Assembly: GCA_964593795.1 (NCBI GenBank)
Contig: CAZQJC010000259.1
Location: forward strand, 80,202 to 144,201
DNA: 64,000 nucleotides
Direction of reading: 5' to 3'
Origin: JAHFDS01 sp964593795
Lineage (GTDB): Bacteria; Myxococcota_A; Polyangia; JAHFDS01
The notes below the pieces were generated by a model. The model saw only the letters and a program-made list of their open reading frames with translations, did not search any database and had not been told where the DNA came from. Shown here piece by piece: positions 8,061 to 17,135 of the stretch; positions within the stretch are counted from its first letter, which is position 1, and the number at the start of each line of letters is the position of its first letter. The position numbers and the translations under genes were made by a program.

Positions 8061-10824
8061 CGGAGGCAGCTCGCTCGACCGTGGCGCGGAACTGGGGGGT
8101 GTCGGCCCCGACGTAGAGCAGGCCGAAGACCGCATCGCGAAGGCCCAACCGCAACCGTCCCTCGGTGGGCTGGACGCGCGTTCGCGTCTCGGCCCAGAAG
8201 TCGTAGACGAGCTGCGCACCGCCGCCGGACGCGGGGACGGATACGTCGCGCCGGATGCCGGGCGCCGCGAACGCCAGCGGGGCCTCCCCTCTGCGCTGGT
8301 GGAACCGTGCGAGGGCGGGGCCGTCCCAGAGCAGGAGGCTCCTGCCGCCCGGCACGTCGAACGCCTGGACCGCCACCTCGGCGTCCGCGGCGACGAGCGG
8401 TTGCACCCGCGCGCGTGCCGCCATCTCCCGAGCGATCCGCGCCATGAGCCGCAGCCCCGCTCCCTCCTCGGATCCGGGCGCGAAGTGCAGGTAGAGGAGC
8501 TCGGACGCGCCAATCCGGACGCGGGACACGAGGGGGCCGAGGTCGGAGTCCACGACGACCTCGCCGCCCGTCGTGCGCACCAGCGTTGGCAGCGCGAGCT
8601 CCTCGCCGATCCGCAGGACGCGCTCCCAGCCCGGAGCGAGGGCGCGGATCTTGGCCCTCTGCCCCGCGCCTGGCGTGATCGCGCCGAGCCCGAGCAGCGC
8701 TCCGCCGCCGGCGCTCCCGAGCGAGACGCCGTCGTCGAGACCGTGATAGCCGGACGCGTCACGGGTCGGTACGAAGCTGTGGGTGATGAGGACGCGGCCC
8801 GGTCGCCCCGCGAGCCAGGCGCGCAAGCGGGCGATGTCCCCGACCCGGGGGGCGAGCGGCGAGTAGAAGATGACGCGGTAGCCGCCGAGAACGCCCTCGA
8901 GATCGAGGCTGTCGCGCAGGTCGAACAGCACGTGGGCGCGCGAGAGAGCGCGCGCGAACGTGTGCGGCTGCCCGAGGCGGAAGAAGAAGCTGCCTCCGGT
9001 GCGTGCCGGGGGCCGCTCCGAGACGCACAGGACCTCCGTGGTCGGCCGCGTGGCGCCCTCCTCGCGTACCAGCAGGAACGCCCGCGCCTTGGCGACGCCA
9101 TCCCGGAATCGCTGGAAATGTGGCCCCGAGGCTGGATCTCGCATGACGTCGAACGGCACGTCGTGCAGGAAGTCGTCGTCGAAGTCGTCGGCACGAGCGG
9201 CGGCGGACAGCGCATACGCGGCACCGAAGGCCACGCGCCAGTCCCAGTACGGCAGGCCGCTGCCGTCGAACCCCGTCTCGAACAGCACGCCCAGCCGGGC
9301 GCCGCTCCGATCCGCCTCCTGCCGTAGCATCCCGAGGCTCGCGTACGTGGCTTCGGCCATGTCGCCGGCGGGCAGGAACCACTCCGGCAGCAGGCCGCGC
9401 ACCCCGGCAGTGCGGAGCAGGAACGCGTAGTCACTCGAGCCCCAGGGATCCTCGGGGTTCGGCACGACCCACAGGCCTTGGCCGCCTAGCGCCCCATAGT
9501 AGCGGCCTATTCGGTCCGCCAGCTTGACCCACTCGTACGAGCGCAGATAGAGGAACACCGTCCATCGCGCGCGGTCCTCGGTGCGGAGCTCGACCGGCGG
9601 GACGAAGTCCTCCCAGCGCCCGAGCCCGAGCCCCGCCGGCTCCGGGAAAAAACCGTTGTAGGCGCGGAAGTAGTCCTGGAAGCGCAGGGGCCTGCGGCTG
9701 CCGCCTTCTTGCACCACCAGCCCCTCGTCGCGACCGAGGAGGTCGCGCCGGTAGGCCTCGACCATCGCGGGCGCATAGCCGAACGGCCCGTCCTGGTGCG
9801 GAAACACGTAGTCGACCAGCATCCAGATCCCGATCCCCGCGCGGACGAGGGCCTCGGCGCGCCGCCTGCCCGCCTCGAACGCGCCAGGGTGGCCGAGCGC
9901 GAACAGGTGCTGCGCCTCGGCGAGCGAGGGGAGCGAGCCGAACCGCTGGCCGTGCGCGCCGACCTCGAAGGCTCCGCGATGGGCAAGGAGCTTCTGGTAC
10001 CCGGTCGCGAGGGGTGAGTAGTGCACCGTCGGCACCCGACGTCGTGCGAGCGAAGCGGCCTCGGCCGCGCTGCCCGCGGAGGTCCCCACATGATCGAGCA
10101 ACCGATCGAGCTTCTCGACGGTGTCTCCGAGCCTGGGGTTCGCCAGGCCTGGGAAGTAGGTCGTGCCAGGCGCCGGTGCAGGCGGGATCGTGCGTGGGGC
10201 GGCTTCCGCCGGCCACGGATCTCGCCAGGTGGGATCGAACACTTCGCGCGTGCGGCCGGCGCCGCGCACGCGCACGGCGTCCACGTGGAGCGTCGCGCTG
10301 GCATCGGAGAGCTCGAGGGCGAAGCCCTCGATGCGCTCCCATTGCAGCCTCCGGTCGCCGAGCAGCCAGGGTTGCATCCGCCCGCGCGGCACCTCGATGC
10401 GCTGCCAGCCGCGGCCTCGAAGCGGCGCGAGCTCACCTGACCAGACGAGCCATCGGTCACCGTCGCTTTCGTAGAGGAAGACCGTGAGACGCGCGGGCTC
10501 CGCTGCGCGCTCCACGCGTAGCTGCAGCTCCACGCGGGCGTCGTCCCCCCCGACGTCGAGGGCCGGCAGGGGCTGCAGGACACTCCACAGGGGCCGCTGT
10601 CGCAGGCCCTTGGGCGGCTCCCACGAGAGCTCGACGGAGAACCCGCGCGAGCTGCCGGGCGCCACCACGGTCCGGCTCGTGCCGACCCGGCCCGGCACGC
10701 CCCGGAAAGCCAGCTCGCTCAGGGTGGCGAGCTCGTCGGGACCGAGCGGCGCCGCGTGCCCTGGGCTCGGCCGGAGCAGCAGCGCCAGGGCGACCAGGCC
10801 CCCGAGCCGCCTCCGGTCAGGCAT
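8017..10824 (-). CDS. Large secreted glycosidase-like protein with trimerisation/GATase-like domain
   Basis: 935 residues. The N-terminus is a signal peptide (hydrophobic LVALALLLRPSPGHAAP). Residues about 40-200 look like a beta-sandwich carbohydrate-binding module (VELQLRVERAAEP, IEVPRGRMQPWLL). Residues about 230-620 resemble a TIM-barrel glycoside hydrolase rich in Trp/Tyr/Asp/Glu (WMLVDYVFPHQDG, FETGFDGSGLPYWDW). The next part (VIFYSPLAPRVGDI, GRVLITHSF) resembles the flavodoxin-like trimerisation domain of beta-galactosidases. I do not recognise a specific GH family or a certain catalytic pair. The start ATG at 10824 overlaps the Wzz stop by 8 bp. Between polymerase and chain-length genes it may trim or edit the polymer in the periplasm. 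Confidence 0.6.
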   Translation of the reverse strand: MPDRRRLGGLVALALLLRPSPGHAAPLGPDELATLSELAFRGVPGRVGTSRTVVAPGSSRGFSVELSWEPPKGLRQRPLWSVLQPLPALDVGGDDARVELQLRVERAAEPARLTVFLYESDGDRWLVWSGELAPLRGRGWQRIEVPRGRMQPWLLGDRRLQWERIEGFALELSDASATLHVDAVRVRGAGRTREVFDPTWRDPWPAEAAPRTIPPAPAPGTTYFPGLANPRLGDTVEKLDRLLDHVGTSAGSAAEAASLARRRVPTVHYSPLATGYQKLLAHRGAFEVGAHGQRFGSLPSLAEAQHLFALGHPGAFEAGRRRAEALVRAGIGIWMLVDYVFPHQDGPFGYAPAMVEAYRRDLLGRDEGLVVQEGGSRRPLRFQDYFRAYNGFFPEPAGLGLGRWEDFVPPVELRTEDRARWTVFLYLRSYEWVKLADRIGRYYGALGGQGLWVVPNPEDPWGSSDYAFLLRTAGVRGLLPEWFLPAGDMAEATYASLGMLRQEADRSGARLGVLFETGFDGSGLPYWDWRVAFGAAYALSAAARADDFDDDFLHDVPFDVMRDPASGPHFQRFRDGVAKARAFLLVREEGATRPTTEVLCVSERPPARTGGSFFFRLGQPHTFARALSRAHVLFDLRDSLDLEGVLGGYRVIFYSPLAPRVGDIARLRAWLAGRPGRVLITHSFVPTRDASGYHGLDDGVSLGSAGGGALLGLGAITPGAGQRAKIRALAPGWERVLRIGEELALPTLVRTTGGEVVVDSDLGPLVSRVRIGASELLYLHFAPGSEEGAGLRLMARIAREMAARARVQPLVAADAEVAVQAFDVPGGRSLLLWDGPALARFHQRRGEAPLAFAAPGIRRDVSVPASGGGAQLVYDFWAETRTRVQPTEGRLRLGLRDAVFGLLYVGADTPQFRATVERAASVRRWLRGLGFDGPP

Positions 10825-11938
10825 GCCGGCGCAGCCAGGGAGCGAGCGCGAGCCACAGGGCCGAGAGGAACACGGCCAGGGCAGTCTCCCCGACGAGGAT
10901 GGCAGCGCGGCTCGGCGAGCTCTTGTAGCCCGCGACGCGCGGAGGGTCGAGGACCTGGAAGGCCGAGGTGTCGCGCGCCTCGTTGGCCTTGGCCATCTCG
11001 AGGCGCTGCTGGACGAGCTCGAGGACGGTCTCGGCGACCTTCTGGGACCGCACCAGCTTGTCGAGCTCGTAGCGCAGCCTCGGGATCGCGAGCATGGGCG
11101 GGAACGCGGCGTTGCGCCGCCGCTTGCCCTCGGTCGCTGGGCCATCGTCGCCCGCCCCGGCTGGCTCTTCGAGGGTGCGCAGGCGGCTTTCGACGGCGCC
11201 GATCTCGCGCCGGTAGGCCGCCTCGTCTCGGGTCGACAGGGACTGGCGGTAGCCGAGCTCGAGCTCGCGCGACATCGCGCGACCGGTCAGGCTCGCGATC
11301 GTCGCGACGACAGCCTTCGCTTGCTCGGTCAGGTCGACGATCTTGTGCTTCTCCTGGAACGCGCGCAGCTCCTGGGAAGCGAGATCGACCTCCTTGCGCG
11401 CCTCGGTCAGGCGGCGTTCGAGGAACCGACGCTCCTCGCCGGCCGAGGTGACGGAGACCTGCCGCAAGACCTCGTTCGCCCGCTCGCCGAGCAAAGCGAC
11501 GAGGTCCCGCGCGAACGCCGGCTCCTTGTCCTCGCACGTGAGGGTGACGAACCCCGGCCGCCTCTCGGAGCGCGTCGTGCAGTGCCGCCACAGCTCCTCG
11601 CGCGCCTTCTCGACGTACCGGAGCCCGTAGTGGCGTTTGAGGTCGAGCTTTTCGATCACGTGGTCGGCGACGGCATCGCTCCGGAAGACGCCCGCGATGC
11701 GCTCCACGTCGGGATTGCCAGAGAACTGGTCGAGGATGTCCGCGGCGCCCGCCAGGCCCGGCAGCGCGGCGCCTGGCTTGCGCGAGGTCTCTGCGACCAC
11801 GGTGAGGTGGCTCGTGTACCAGGCGGGTGCCAAGAGCGCATGGGCGCCCGAGCCCAGCAGGCCAACGGCAGCTGCGCCGAGCAGCGTCCGGCGACCATTG
11901 CGAAGCCGCTCGAGGACGCCGGGTCGTGCTTCGCTCAT
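10817..11938 (-). CDS. Wzz-like chain-length determinant (polysaccharide co-polymerase)
   Basis: A 373-residue inner-membrane protein with one N-terminal transmembrane helix (about 16-38), a long periplasmic region, and one C-terminal helix (about 345-365, ILVGETALAVFLSALWLAL). The periplasmic part is strongly coiled-coil (RRFLERRLTEARKEVDLASQELRAF and a second segment near 255-325). The Pro-containing VLDPPRVAGYKSSPSR just before the second helix matches the proline-rich signature of PCP/Wzz proteins. No Walker motifs follow, so there is no fused tyrosine kinase. It probably sets polymer length together with the Wzy-like protein. It diverges from the flippase; a TAGATT box lies 9 nt before the ATG. 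Confidence 0.82.
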   Translation of the reverse strand: MSEARPGVLERLRNGRRTLLGAAAVGLLGSGAHALLAPAWYTSHLTVVAETSRKPGAALPGLAGAADILDQFSGNPDVERIAGVFRSDAVADHVIEKLDLKRHYGLRYVEKAREELWRHCTTRSERRPGFVTLTCEDKEPAFARDLVALLGERANEVLRQVSVTSAGEERRFLERRLTEARKEVDLASQELRAFQEKHKIVDLTEQAKAVVATIASLTGRAMSRELELGYRQSLSTRDEAAYRREIGAVESRLRTLEEPAGAGDDGPATEGKRRRNAAFPPMLAIPRLRYELDKLVRSQKVAETVLELVQQRLEMAKANEARDTSAFQVLDPPRVAGYKSSPSRAAILVGETALAVFLSALWLALAPWLRRHA

Positions 11939-12058
11939 CCGAGGAGAAATCTACTCCGGCCTGCAAGCACTCGCAAAACCAGGCACGCCGCCCGGGGCCA
12001 GGCCGGCGAGGTGCGCGCCCGCTTGTCAGGTCCCGGGCGTCTCGCCCACCATGGCGGC

Positions 12059-13396
12059 GTGTCCCTGCGCGCGCTCGCCAGCAGGATCGTGCGCGGACGC
12101 GACTCGGGGTCGGCCGCGGCGCTCAGCGTGATCAGCGAGGGGGCGCTCGTCGTCACGTTCCTCGGGACCGGTGTGGTGGCCAGCCGCGTGCTCGGCCCCG
12201 AAGGCCGCGGAGAGCTGGCCGCCATCCTCACCTGGTCGAACCTGCTGACGCTGCTGTTCATGCTCGGGGTGCCGCAGGCGACGGTCTTCAACCTTCGCCG
12301 CTACCCGGACAAGGGTCCCGCGCTCGTCGCCGCGGGCCTGCTGCTCGCCCTGGGGCTCGGGCTCGTTGCGGCCGCGGCCGGCCTGCTCATCCTGCCGATC
12401 GCCCTCCAGAAGCAGCCCGCCTCGATCGTCCGATTCGCCGAGCTGTCCATGCTGCTCGGGCCGTTCACGGTGGTCTTCTATGTCCTGCTCGGTTGCGTGC
12501 AGGCGCGCGAGGCGTACCGCCGCTACAACCTCGCGCGGTGGCTCGCCGTGGGTGGACTCGGCCTGGCGGCGCTGCTCGCGCTCGCCGCCCTGGGCGCGCT
12601 GACCCCCGAATCCGCCAGCCTCGCGCGCTTGCTTCCTCCGCTCCTCGTCGCAGTCGTGCTGCTGCGGCCCAGGCCCGCTCCACGCGGGGTCACCGCCACC
12701 GGGCTGCGAGAGGCGTGCAGGCTGCAGCTCACCTATGGTCTGGCGGCGCATACGGGCGAGATCTCCGTGCTCCTGAGCGGCGAGGTCGACCGGGCCTTCG
12801 TGATCGCGACGATGTCGTCCCACGATTCGGGCCTCTACGCCGTGGCGATCGGCATGGCGAGCCTCATCCTCGTGTTCGACCGCGCCGCCGCGACCGTCCT
12901 GCCGCCGAGGCTCATCGGCCAGCCCCTGCCCGCGTTGACCGAGCTCGTCGGGCGCGCGACGCGCGTGACGATCCTCCTCGCCGCGTGCACTGCGCTCGCC
13001 GCCATTGCGCTCGCCCCGTCACTGGTCGGCCTGCTCTACGGCGCGCAGTTCGAGCCCGCGAGCGGGCCCTTCCGCGTCCTGGCGATCGCGTCCGCCTTGA
13101 CCGCCGCTGCGGCGCCCCTGTCGCTCGGCCTTCGTGCGGCCGGGCGCCCCGGGGTGGCCTCGATCGTGCCGGTCGTCAGCATCCTCGTGACCTTCCCGCT
13201 GCTCGCGGTCCTCGTGCCGCGTCACGGGCTCGTCGGCGCCGGGTTCGCGCTCGTGATCACCGCGGTGGGCCGGTTCGGCCTGCTGCTCGCCTTCTACCCG
13301 ATCTTCCTCGGCCAGCGCGTGCCGGCGCTGTGGCCGACGCGCGCCGATGCCCGCACGATCGCCGCCGTCCTGCGTCGCGGCCACGAGCGGGCATGA
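12059..13396 (+). CDS. Wzx-like lipid-linked oligosaccharide flippase
   Basis: A 445-residue polytopic membrane protein with about 12-14 hydrophobic helices, consistent with the MOP superfamily polysaccharide transporters. The first helix pair contains the conserved-type VASRVLGPEGRGELAAIL (LGPxxxG motif). Such proteins move undecaprenyl-linked repeat units from the cytoplasmic to the periplasmic leaflet. The GTG at 12059 is preferred because it leaves a short basic N-terminus before helix 1; the long upstream frame is antisense to the Wzz gene. It ends in an ATGA overlap with the next membrane protein. Confidence 0.82.
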   Translation: MSLRALASRIVRGRDSGSAAALSVISEGALVVTFLGTGVVASRVLGPEGRGELAAILTWSNLLTLLFMLGVPQATVFNLRRYPDKGPALVAAGLLLALGLGLVAAAAGLLILPIALQKQPASIVRFAELSMLLGPFTVVFYVLLGCVQAREAYRRYNLARWLAVGGLGLAALLALAALGALTPESASLARLLPPLLVAVVLLRPRPAPRGVTATGLREACRLQLTYGLAAHTGEISVLLSGEVDRAFVIATMSSHDSGLYAVAIGMASLILVFDRAAATVLPPRLIGQPLPALTELVGRATRVTILLAACTALAAIALAPSLVGLLYGAQFEPASGPFRVLAIASALTAAAAPLSLGLRAAGRPGVASIVPVVSILVTFPLLAVLVPRHGLVGAGFALVITAVGRFGLLLAFYPIFLGQRVPALWPTRADARTIAAVLRRGHERA

Positions 13397-14883
13397 CGAA
13401 GAGCGCGCGATCGGCCCGCCTGGCGGTGCGCCTGCTCGCGATCGTGGCGACCCTCTACTACGGCGCCGCGGCGGTCTCGTACGGGACGGACCGGCGGTTC
13501 GGCGAGGACCACGTCGGCCCCACGATGGCGATGCTGGCGGGGGTCTGTGCGCGCGGCCAACCGCTCTACACCGACCTCGACTCACCGAATCGGTACAGCC
13601 TCCTTTACGGGCCGTCGTCCTTCGTTCTTTCCGGGGCACTGACGCGGCTGCTGGGCGATCCACTGCTGTCCTCGAAGCTCGTCGGGATGGCCGCAGGGCT
13701 GCTCTCGCTCGCGCTGTTCATCGTGGTTGCCAGGCGGGCCGTGCCCGGCGGCGGCGGGCGCTCGGTCCTCGTGTATGTCGTGCTCTGCCTGTCGTTCCAG
13801 AACTACACGTTCTGGAATCGCCCCGATTCGCTCATGCTCCTCGGCGCGACGCTCGTGCTCGCGAGCGTGACCGTGATCGCCCCTTGGGGCCAGCTCGTGC
13901 TGCGTGCCCTGGGGTTCGCGCTGCTCGTCAACGGCAAGGCGCACGGGTTCCTCTACGTCCTGCCCCTCGTGCCGCTGTTTGGCGCGCGGTGGTCCGCGGC
14001 GGCGGCGCAGGCGCTGGTCTTGACGGCGCTGTCGGCCGGCCTGCCTTTCGTCCTGTTTCCGGAGGTCTCTGGCGTCAACTACCTGGGCTGGCTGCGGGCC
14101 GCGTCAGGGCATCCCCTGTCGCTCCCGTTCCTCTTCAAGACGCTGTGGTTCGCCCTCTTCATGGTCGCGCCTGCGGCGGCGCTCGCGTGGCTTCCGACCC
14201 GCTTGGTCCCTCGGCCCGCTCGGCGCTGGCTCGCCGTGGCCTGCCTGAGCGGCGCGGCGATGGTCGCGATGCACCTGGTGGCGGCCAAGCAGGGAGCCGG
14301 GAGGCATCACCTGATCCCGTTCATCCCCGCGGTCGCATTGGGTGTCGGATTCCTGGACCTTGGGCAGGCGAGCTCGCGGAGGGCCTCCTCGTGGCTCAAG
14401 GGGTGCAGCGTGGCGTGGTTGACGGGGCTCGTCGTGCTGGCTGCGGAGAAGCAGGTGCACTTCATTCGCGCCACCCTCGCGGTACGCGACCAAGAGGTCG
14501 CAAGCGACGTTGCGCTCACGCGGGCGCGCCTTGCCGGCAAGAGGGTGGCCTTCGGCTACGGGAGCGATCGTACGTACGAGCTGTCGCTGTTCCGGCCTCT
14601 GTTCTGGGATCTGATGCCTGACTACTTCCTCGACGTGCCGGCGCTCATGGACATGTCCCTGGCCCGGATGAGCCTGCCGAACGGCACCTACGAGAAGCTC
14701 GCGAGCGGCTTCTATGACGCGTTCGTCCTGCCCCGGGACGAGGCGCCATTTTCGCTTCGCAGCACGTACGACCGTTCAGAGATCTTCGATGAGCGCTTCA
14801 GACGGACGTTCCGCGCGCACTACAAGCTGGCCTACGAGACGCGGCTGTTTGGCGTGTGGCTCCGGGACGACGGTGGGGCATGA
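13393..14883 (+). CDS. Polytopic membrane glycosyltransferase-like protein (GT-C type)
   Basis: 496 residues with about 9-11 transmembrane helices and a C-terminal soluble domain (about 370-496). The first periplasmic loop carries acidic residues (FGEDHVGPTMAM, YTDLDSPNRYS) in the place where GT-C enzymes of the ArnT/PMT type have their catalytic Asp. That suggests a polyprenyl-phosphate-sugar-dependent glycosyltransferase acting on the periplasmic face. I cannot name a family from motifs alone, and a transport role is not excluded. The ATG overlaps the flippase stop (ATGA), so the two are co-translated. It converges on the GT4 gene 24 bp downstream. Confidence 0.6.
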   Translation: MTKSARSARLAVRLLAIVATLYYGAAAVSYGTDRRFGEDHVGPTMAMLAGVCARGQPLYTDLDSPNRYSLLYGPSSFVLSGALTRLLGDPLLSSKLVGMAAGLLSLALFIVVARRAVPGGGGRSVLVYVVLCLSFQNYTFWNRPDSLMLLGATLVLASVTVIAPWGQLVLRALGFALLVNGKAHGFLYVLPLVPLFGARWSAAAAQALVLTALSAGLPFVLFPEVSGVNYLGWLRAASGHPLSLPFLFKTLWFALFMVAPAAALAWLPTRLVPRPARRWLAVACLSGAAMVAMHLVAAKQGAGRHHLIPFIPAVALGVGFLDLGQASSRRASSWLKGCSVAWLTGLVVLAAEKQVHFIRATLAVRDQEVASDVALTRARLAGKRVAFGYGSDRTYELSLFRPLFWDLMPDYFLDVPALMDMSLARMSLPNGTYEKLASGFYDAFVLPRDEAPFSLRSTYDRSEIFDERFRRTFRAHYKLAYETRLFGVWLRDDGGA

Positions 14884-14907
14884 GCCAGGGCCGGCGCGCT
14901 GCTCTCG

Positions 14908-16020
14908 TCACCCTCGTCCGAGCTCGTCGTAGAGCTCGAGGTAGGCACGCGCCGCATCGGTCCACGAGAACCGGGCCGCCTGCGCGCGGCCTCGGGCTCC
15001 CACCTCGCGTCTCTGCTCCGGCGTGAGCAACAGGGCGTGCCGGAGCCCGTCCGCGATGGCGCGCACCGAACGGGGATCGACCAGGATGGCGGCGCCGCCG
15101 GCGATCTCGGGCAGGCACGAGGTGCTCGACGTGACGACGGGGACTCCGAGCGACATGGCCTCGAGGATCGGGAGCCCGAAGCCCTCCTCGAGCGAGGGAC
15201 AGCAGTACACGGCGGCCCCCGCGTAGGCGTCCGAGAGGGCCGGTTCGTCCAGGTAGCCGAGCACCCGCACGCCGGGCGCCGCGAGCAAGGGCGCGAGCGC
15301 GGGATCCTCGGCGCCCATGCGCGGGTGTGGACGTCCGACGAGGTGGAGCTCGAGGGCGGGGTGCTGCGTGCGCAGCAGCGCGAACGCCTCGAGGACGCGG
15401 ACGAGGTTCTTGTGCGGGGGCGAGGCGCCCACGCAGAGCACGTAGGGCGCGCCACCCGGGCCCCCTGCACGCCCTGGCGCAAGGGGCTTGGCGCCGTTGT
15501 GGATCGTGCGCAGCCGGTGCGCCGGCAGGCCCAGGTGCTGGTGGGCCAGACCGCGCACGTAGTCCGAGACCGTCACGACGCGATCGGCTCGGCGCAGGCC
15601 CGGCATCGCGAAGAGCGCGTAGGCCAGCCGGAACGAGCGCGCGTACCACTCGGGGTGCAGGTGGAAGCTCAAGTCGTGCAGCGTCACGAGGCTGCGCACG
15701 CCGAGCTTCCACGCCGGCGAGGTCGTGATGGGATGATGCGCGACGACGCAGCCGTGCCGGCGGCAGAGCCGGGGCAGCACCGTCTGCTCCCAGACGTGCG
15801 CGAAGTTGCGGGATCGGTCGCGGAGCGGCGTCTCGACCAGCGTCACCCGTGGCTGGTCGCGCCACGCCGCGACGCCCGGAAAGCGCGGGTCCGCGAAGAC
15901 GACCAGGTCGTGGGATCGGTTCTCGCGCACGATCCGATCGAACAGGTGGAACGCGGCGGTCTGGGTCCCGGTCGGCTGCTCGATGCCGGTGAACCGGCCG
16001 TTGAGCGCCACGCGGGTCAC
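14908..16020 (-). CDS. GT4 family glycosyltransferase
   Basis: A 370-residue GT-B retaining glycosyltransferase. The N-terminal domain opens with VALNGRFTGIEQPTG. The C-terminal nucleotide-sugar domain shows YVLCVGASPPHKNL and the signature PSLEEGFGLPILEAM, with the EGFGLPxxE motif expected for GT4. It adds a sugar to a lipid-linked intermediate in the cytoplasm; donor and acceptor are unknown. The GTG at 16020 overlaps the stop of the upstream GT4 gene (GTGA); an upstream extension is shadow sequence. It is last of a four-gene minus-strand operon with two other GT4 genes and FkbM. Confidence 0.85.
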   Translation of the reverse strand: MTRVALNGRFTGIEQPTGTQTAAFHLFDRIVRENRSHDLVVFADPRFPGVAAWRDQPRVTLVETPLRDRSRNFAHVWEQTVLPRLCRRHGCVVAHHPITTSPAWKLGVRSLVTLHDLSFHLHPEWYARSFRLAYALFAMPGLRRADRVVTVSDYVRGLAHQHLGLPAHRLRTIHNGAKPLAPGRAGGPGGAPYVLCVGASPPHKNLVRVLEAFALLRTQHPALELHLVGRPHPRMGAEDPALAPLLAAPGVRVLGYLDEPALSDAYAGAAVYCCPSLEEGFGLPILEAMSLGVPVVTSSTSCLPEIAGGAAILVDPRSVRAIADGLRHALLLTPEQRREVGARGRAQAARFSWTDAARAYLELYDELGRG

Positions 16021-17135
16021 GGCGGCTGCCCGGGTCGGTGGCGGGTCGCGAGCAGCCGATCCACGAGCTGCCGCATCTCGGTCGAGAAGCGCTCCCTGCC
16101 GAATCGCGCGGCGTGCCGGGCCATCACTTCGGGCGAGAAGCCGCCGGGACGAGCTTCGAAGCGCAGGACGGCGTCGCGCAGCGAGGCCGCGCTCTGCTCG
16201 TGGAACAGGATGCCGGTCTCGTCGTCCACCACCGTCTCGAGCGCTCCGCCTCGGCCGTAGGCGATCACGGGGGCGCCCGCCGCCATGGCCTCCACGGGGA
16301 CCATCCCGAAGTCCTCGTGGCCGGGGAAGACCAGTGCCTTGCAGCGCGCGTAGTGCTCTGCGAGCACCGACGCGGGTTGCCATCCGAGGAGCTCGACGTG
16401 CGGGCCGGCGGCGCGGCGAAGCGCGGCCGCCTGCTCGCCCGCGCCGATGACGACAAGGCGCCTGCCCAGGCTGCCCAGGGCCTCGATCGCGAGGTCGGCG
16501 CGCTTGTAGGGGACGAGCTGCCCGACGAAGAGGTAGTAGTCCTGTCGTGCGTGACCGACCGGGAAGGCGGCCGTGTCGACCGGCGGGTACACGACCTGCG
16601 CGTCGCGTCCGTAGTGCCGGCGGATGCGACGCGCCACGTGGTGTGAGTTGGCCACGAAGTGATCGACGCGCGCCGCCCCCGCGTGGTCCCAGAGGCGCAG
16701 GTAGTGCATGAGCGCGGGCATCACGAGGCGCTTGAGCGGTCCCGCCTCGCGCGCGTAGTCGTGGTAGAGGTCCCAGGCGTAGCGCATGGGGCTGTGGCAG
16801 TAGCAGACGTGCAGGGCCTCGGGTGACGTCAGCACGCCCTTGGCCGGGCCCGACTCGCTGCTGATCACGAGGTCGTAGGCGCGCAAGTCGAGCTGCTCGA
16901 GCGCGAGCGGCATGAGCGGCAGGTACGACTGGTACGCTCGCGTGGCGCGGGGGAGCCGGCCCACGAACGTCGTGCGGATCGTGTGGCGCCGCAGCGACTC
17001 GGAGATCTTGTCGGGCGCGTAGGCGTGCGTGTAGATGTCGGCGTCCGGATAGAGCTCGCCCAGGGCCTCGAGGACCTTCTCGCCCCCCCGCATGCCGACG
17101 AGCCAGTAGTGGACGAGCGCGACGCGCACGCTCAC
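16017..17135 (-). CDS. GT4 family glycosyltransferase (mannosyltransferase-like)
   Basis: A 372-residue GT-B enzyme. The N-terminus is VALVHYWLVGMRGGEKVLEAL, and VCYCHSPMRYAWD is the motif seen in the WbaZ/GumH-like mannosyltransferase subgroup. The C-terminal domain has FVGQLVPYKRADLAIEAL and GHEDFGMVPVEAMAAG (the E-x7-E region, with DFG in place of GFG, normal for this subgroup). Cytoplasmic and probably mannose-transferring, though donor identity is not certain. The GTG at 17135 makes a GTGA overlap with the preceding GT4 gene, and it makes the same overlap with the following one. Confidence 0.85.
   Translation of the reverse strand: MSVRVALVHYWLVGMRGGEKVLEALGELYPDADIYTHAYAPDKISESLRRHTIRTTFVGRLPRATRAYQSYLPLMPLALEQLDLRAYDLVISSESGPAKGVLTSPEALHVCYCHSPMRYAWDLYHDYAREAGPLKRLVMPALMHYLRLWDHAGAARVDHFVANSHHVARRIRRHYGRDAQVVYPPVDTAAFPVGHARQDYYLFVGQLVPYKRADLAIEALGSLGRRLVVIGAGEQAAALRRAAGPHVELLGWQPASVLAEHYARCKALVFPGHEDFGMVPVEAMAAGAPVIAYGRGGALETVVDDETGILFHEQSAASLRDAVLRFEARPGGFSPEVMARHAARFGRERFSTEMRQLVDRLLATRHRPGQPP

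Noticed and set aside
6063..9434. 1123-residue minus-strand frame across the methyltransferase, polymerase and glycosidase-like genes
   Set aside because: Low-complexity Arg/Glu/Ser composition and full overlap with well-supported genes on other frames; a GC-rich shadow.
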